DNA from: Deltaproteobacteria bacterium
GTDB taxonomy: Bacteria > Desulfobacterota > Desulfarculia > Adiutricales > Adiutricaceae
Direction of reading: 5' to 3'
NCBI GenBank assembly: GCA_031276865.1
Contig: JAISMF010000025.1
Location: 1 to 44,426 of the forward strand
Length of the DNA: 44,426 nt
How positions within the stretch are numbered: the first letter of the stretch is position 1; every line of letters starts with the position of its first letter. Positions 43,749-44,426 of the stretch are shown here, piece after piece. The position numbers were made by a program, and so were the translations under genes. The notes beneath the pieces were generated by a model. That model made no database searches. It saw only the letters and a list, made by a program, of their open reading frames with translations, and was not told the origin of the DNA.

Positions 43749-44190
43749 GATGCATGTGTAAATAGTCTGACACTGAAAAAATAAGAGAAATATTATACAA
43801 TATATATGATATTTATAGTGAATATGTAGTATATAAAGTAATAGTTTTCACTTATCCAAAAATCTTATGGGTTTTTGCAATCGCATCAAACAGATAATTG
43901 ACGCATGTGTAAAACCCCTAGCGAATTTTGTTCTTATAAGCAGGATACCTAATACGCTCTATATTTAAGATAAGAAATCTATATACAGTATATGCCTCAG
44001 TCTGTTTATCCTTTGTTGGATTTTTTGCAGTTGCATCATAAATGATGCGACTGCAAAAACCTCTGAGATATTCAAATAATTGAAATTCACTACATTATGT
44101 GCCGTATAATCATTAGATTAATTCTATATTTTGATAGCGTACCTATCAGTTTTCAATGACAGACTTTTTGCACAGGCATCATAAATGACT
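43745..44190. repeat. Tandem array of ~146-bp units with palindromic cores (right array)
   Basis: Cores: right half at about 43747 (TGATGCATGTGTAAATAGTC), P6 43869-43917, P7 44022-44059, P8 44165-44190 (left half). Centres are 146, 147 and 141 bases apart. P7 is the best: TTTTTGCAGTTGCATCAT against ATGATGCGACTGCAAAAA, 18 base pairs with one G-U and a 2-nt loop. Spacers share TATAGTA/TATAAAGTA and CCAAAAATCTT with the left array at 17.8-18.7 kb. Confidence 0.8.
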
Positions 44191-44275
44191 AACGATAAGC
44201 CGATAACCAGATAACCAGATAACCTGGTGAGGTGGAAATAATAATTTATTTATAGTAAACTGAATCAAAATTGTT

Positions 44276-44426
44276 CACTAGCGTCCTAAATACGGGAATA
44301 ACTTGTTAGGGCATCAACTTAAAACCGCATATAATCGGGCTTTCAGACATCCTATCCCAAAAACGCTCTGAAACACCCTTTTTAAAAATTCTACGTGATT
44401 TATCTTACCACCTACTATTTATTGAC
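44276..44426 (+). mobile_element. Transposon end, continues beyond window
   Basis: Begins CACTAGCGTCCTAAATACGG and aligns, for about 120 bases, with the reverse complement of the right end of the 219-bp element at 18044-18262 (shared AGCGTCCTAAA, ACGGGA, TAAAACCG, GCTTT-AGA-ATCC and CTC-GAAA-CCC blocks). Probably one end of a full-length or partial copy whose transposase would lie past 44426. Confidence 0.65.

Larger units (their letters stand above)
43718..44426. other. AT-rich end region: half MITE, 146-bp array, transposon end
   Basis: No gene. It opens with a half-copy of the 90-bp element (ATTACTCCGGTGGTTAAA at 43728), runs through the right-hand palindrome array, and ends in a transposon end that leaves the window. 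Confidence 0.6.

Overview
The window looks like chromosome of a Gram-negative bacterium: it has an RND metal-efflux operon with an outer-membrane factor, lipoprotein signals and periplasmic proteins. Most expressed-looking genes are GC-rich, and they are broken up by clearly AT-rich islands (about 17.8-20.7, 26.9-28.5, 29.5-38.6 and 43.7 kb to the end). An HD-GYP-like protein next to a large HEAT-like protein, a long hybrid kinase and RPRRFGKS-type ATPases would suit a deltaproteobacterial (Desulfobacterota-like) host-associated or sediment lineage, but no rRNA, tRNA or universal marker is present, so this placement is weak. Coding density is low and several loci are decayed.

Layout. 1-711: a broken IS3-family element. 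712-2577: no supportable gene. 2646-6348: a secreted phosphodiester-glycosidase-like protein, an MTA/SAH-nucleosidase-like enzyme and a macrodomain protein, all on the plus strand. A strong bidirectional terminator (6360-6390) separates them from a complete minus-strand copper/silver efflux operon (13708 down to 6404): cusC, a CusF-domain protein, cusB, cusA. Every known metal-ligand residue of E. coli CusA and CusF that I can check is conserved. A His-rich periplasmic protein lies upstream at 14290-14829. 15727-17694 is a large helical protein of unknown function.

17.8-20.6 kb is an AT-rich island. It holds a tandem array of units about 146 bp long, each with an imperfect palindrome, interrupted by a 219-bp transposon derivative with an 8-bp target duplication. 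It is followed by a broken AAA-ATPase/PD-(D/E)XK gene and a 90-bp inverted-repeat element. 22852-26610 encodes a hybrid histidine kinase with two periplasmic solute-binding sensors and two receivers. 27.2-29.3 kb is a gene graveyard: a second 90-bp element, a truncated ATPase paralogue, an antisense Sel1-repeat pseudogene and a decayed receiver domain related to the kinase.

29593-33699 (minus) is an AT-rich four-gene operon: ABC exporter, His/Pro-rich protein, a 192-aa protein with a Cys-rich tail, and an ArsB/NhaD-like permease. I do not recognise this combination, and it is my best candidate for an undescribed system. A decayed His-rich open frame lies upstream of it. 36250-38658 encodes an 802-aa protein with an HTH-like segment and a C-terminal Nudix-like box. 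39344-43717 is a GC-rich pair: an 883-aa HEAT-like protein with a Pro/Gly tail and a degenerate HD-GYP protein. From 43.73 kb to the end, the 146-bp array returns and is cut by an end of the same transposon family seen at 18.0 kb.
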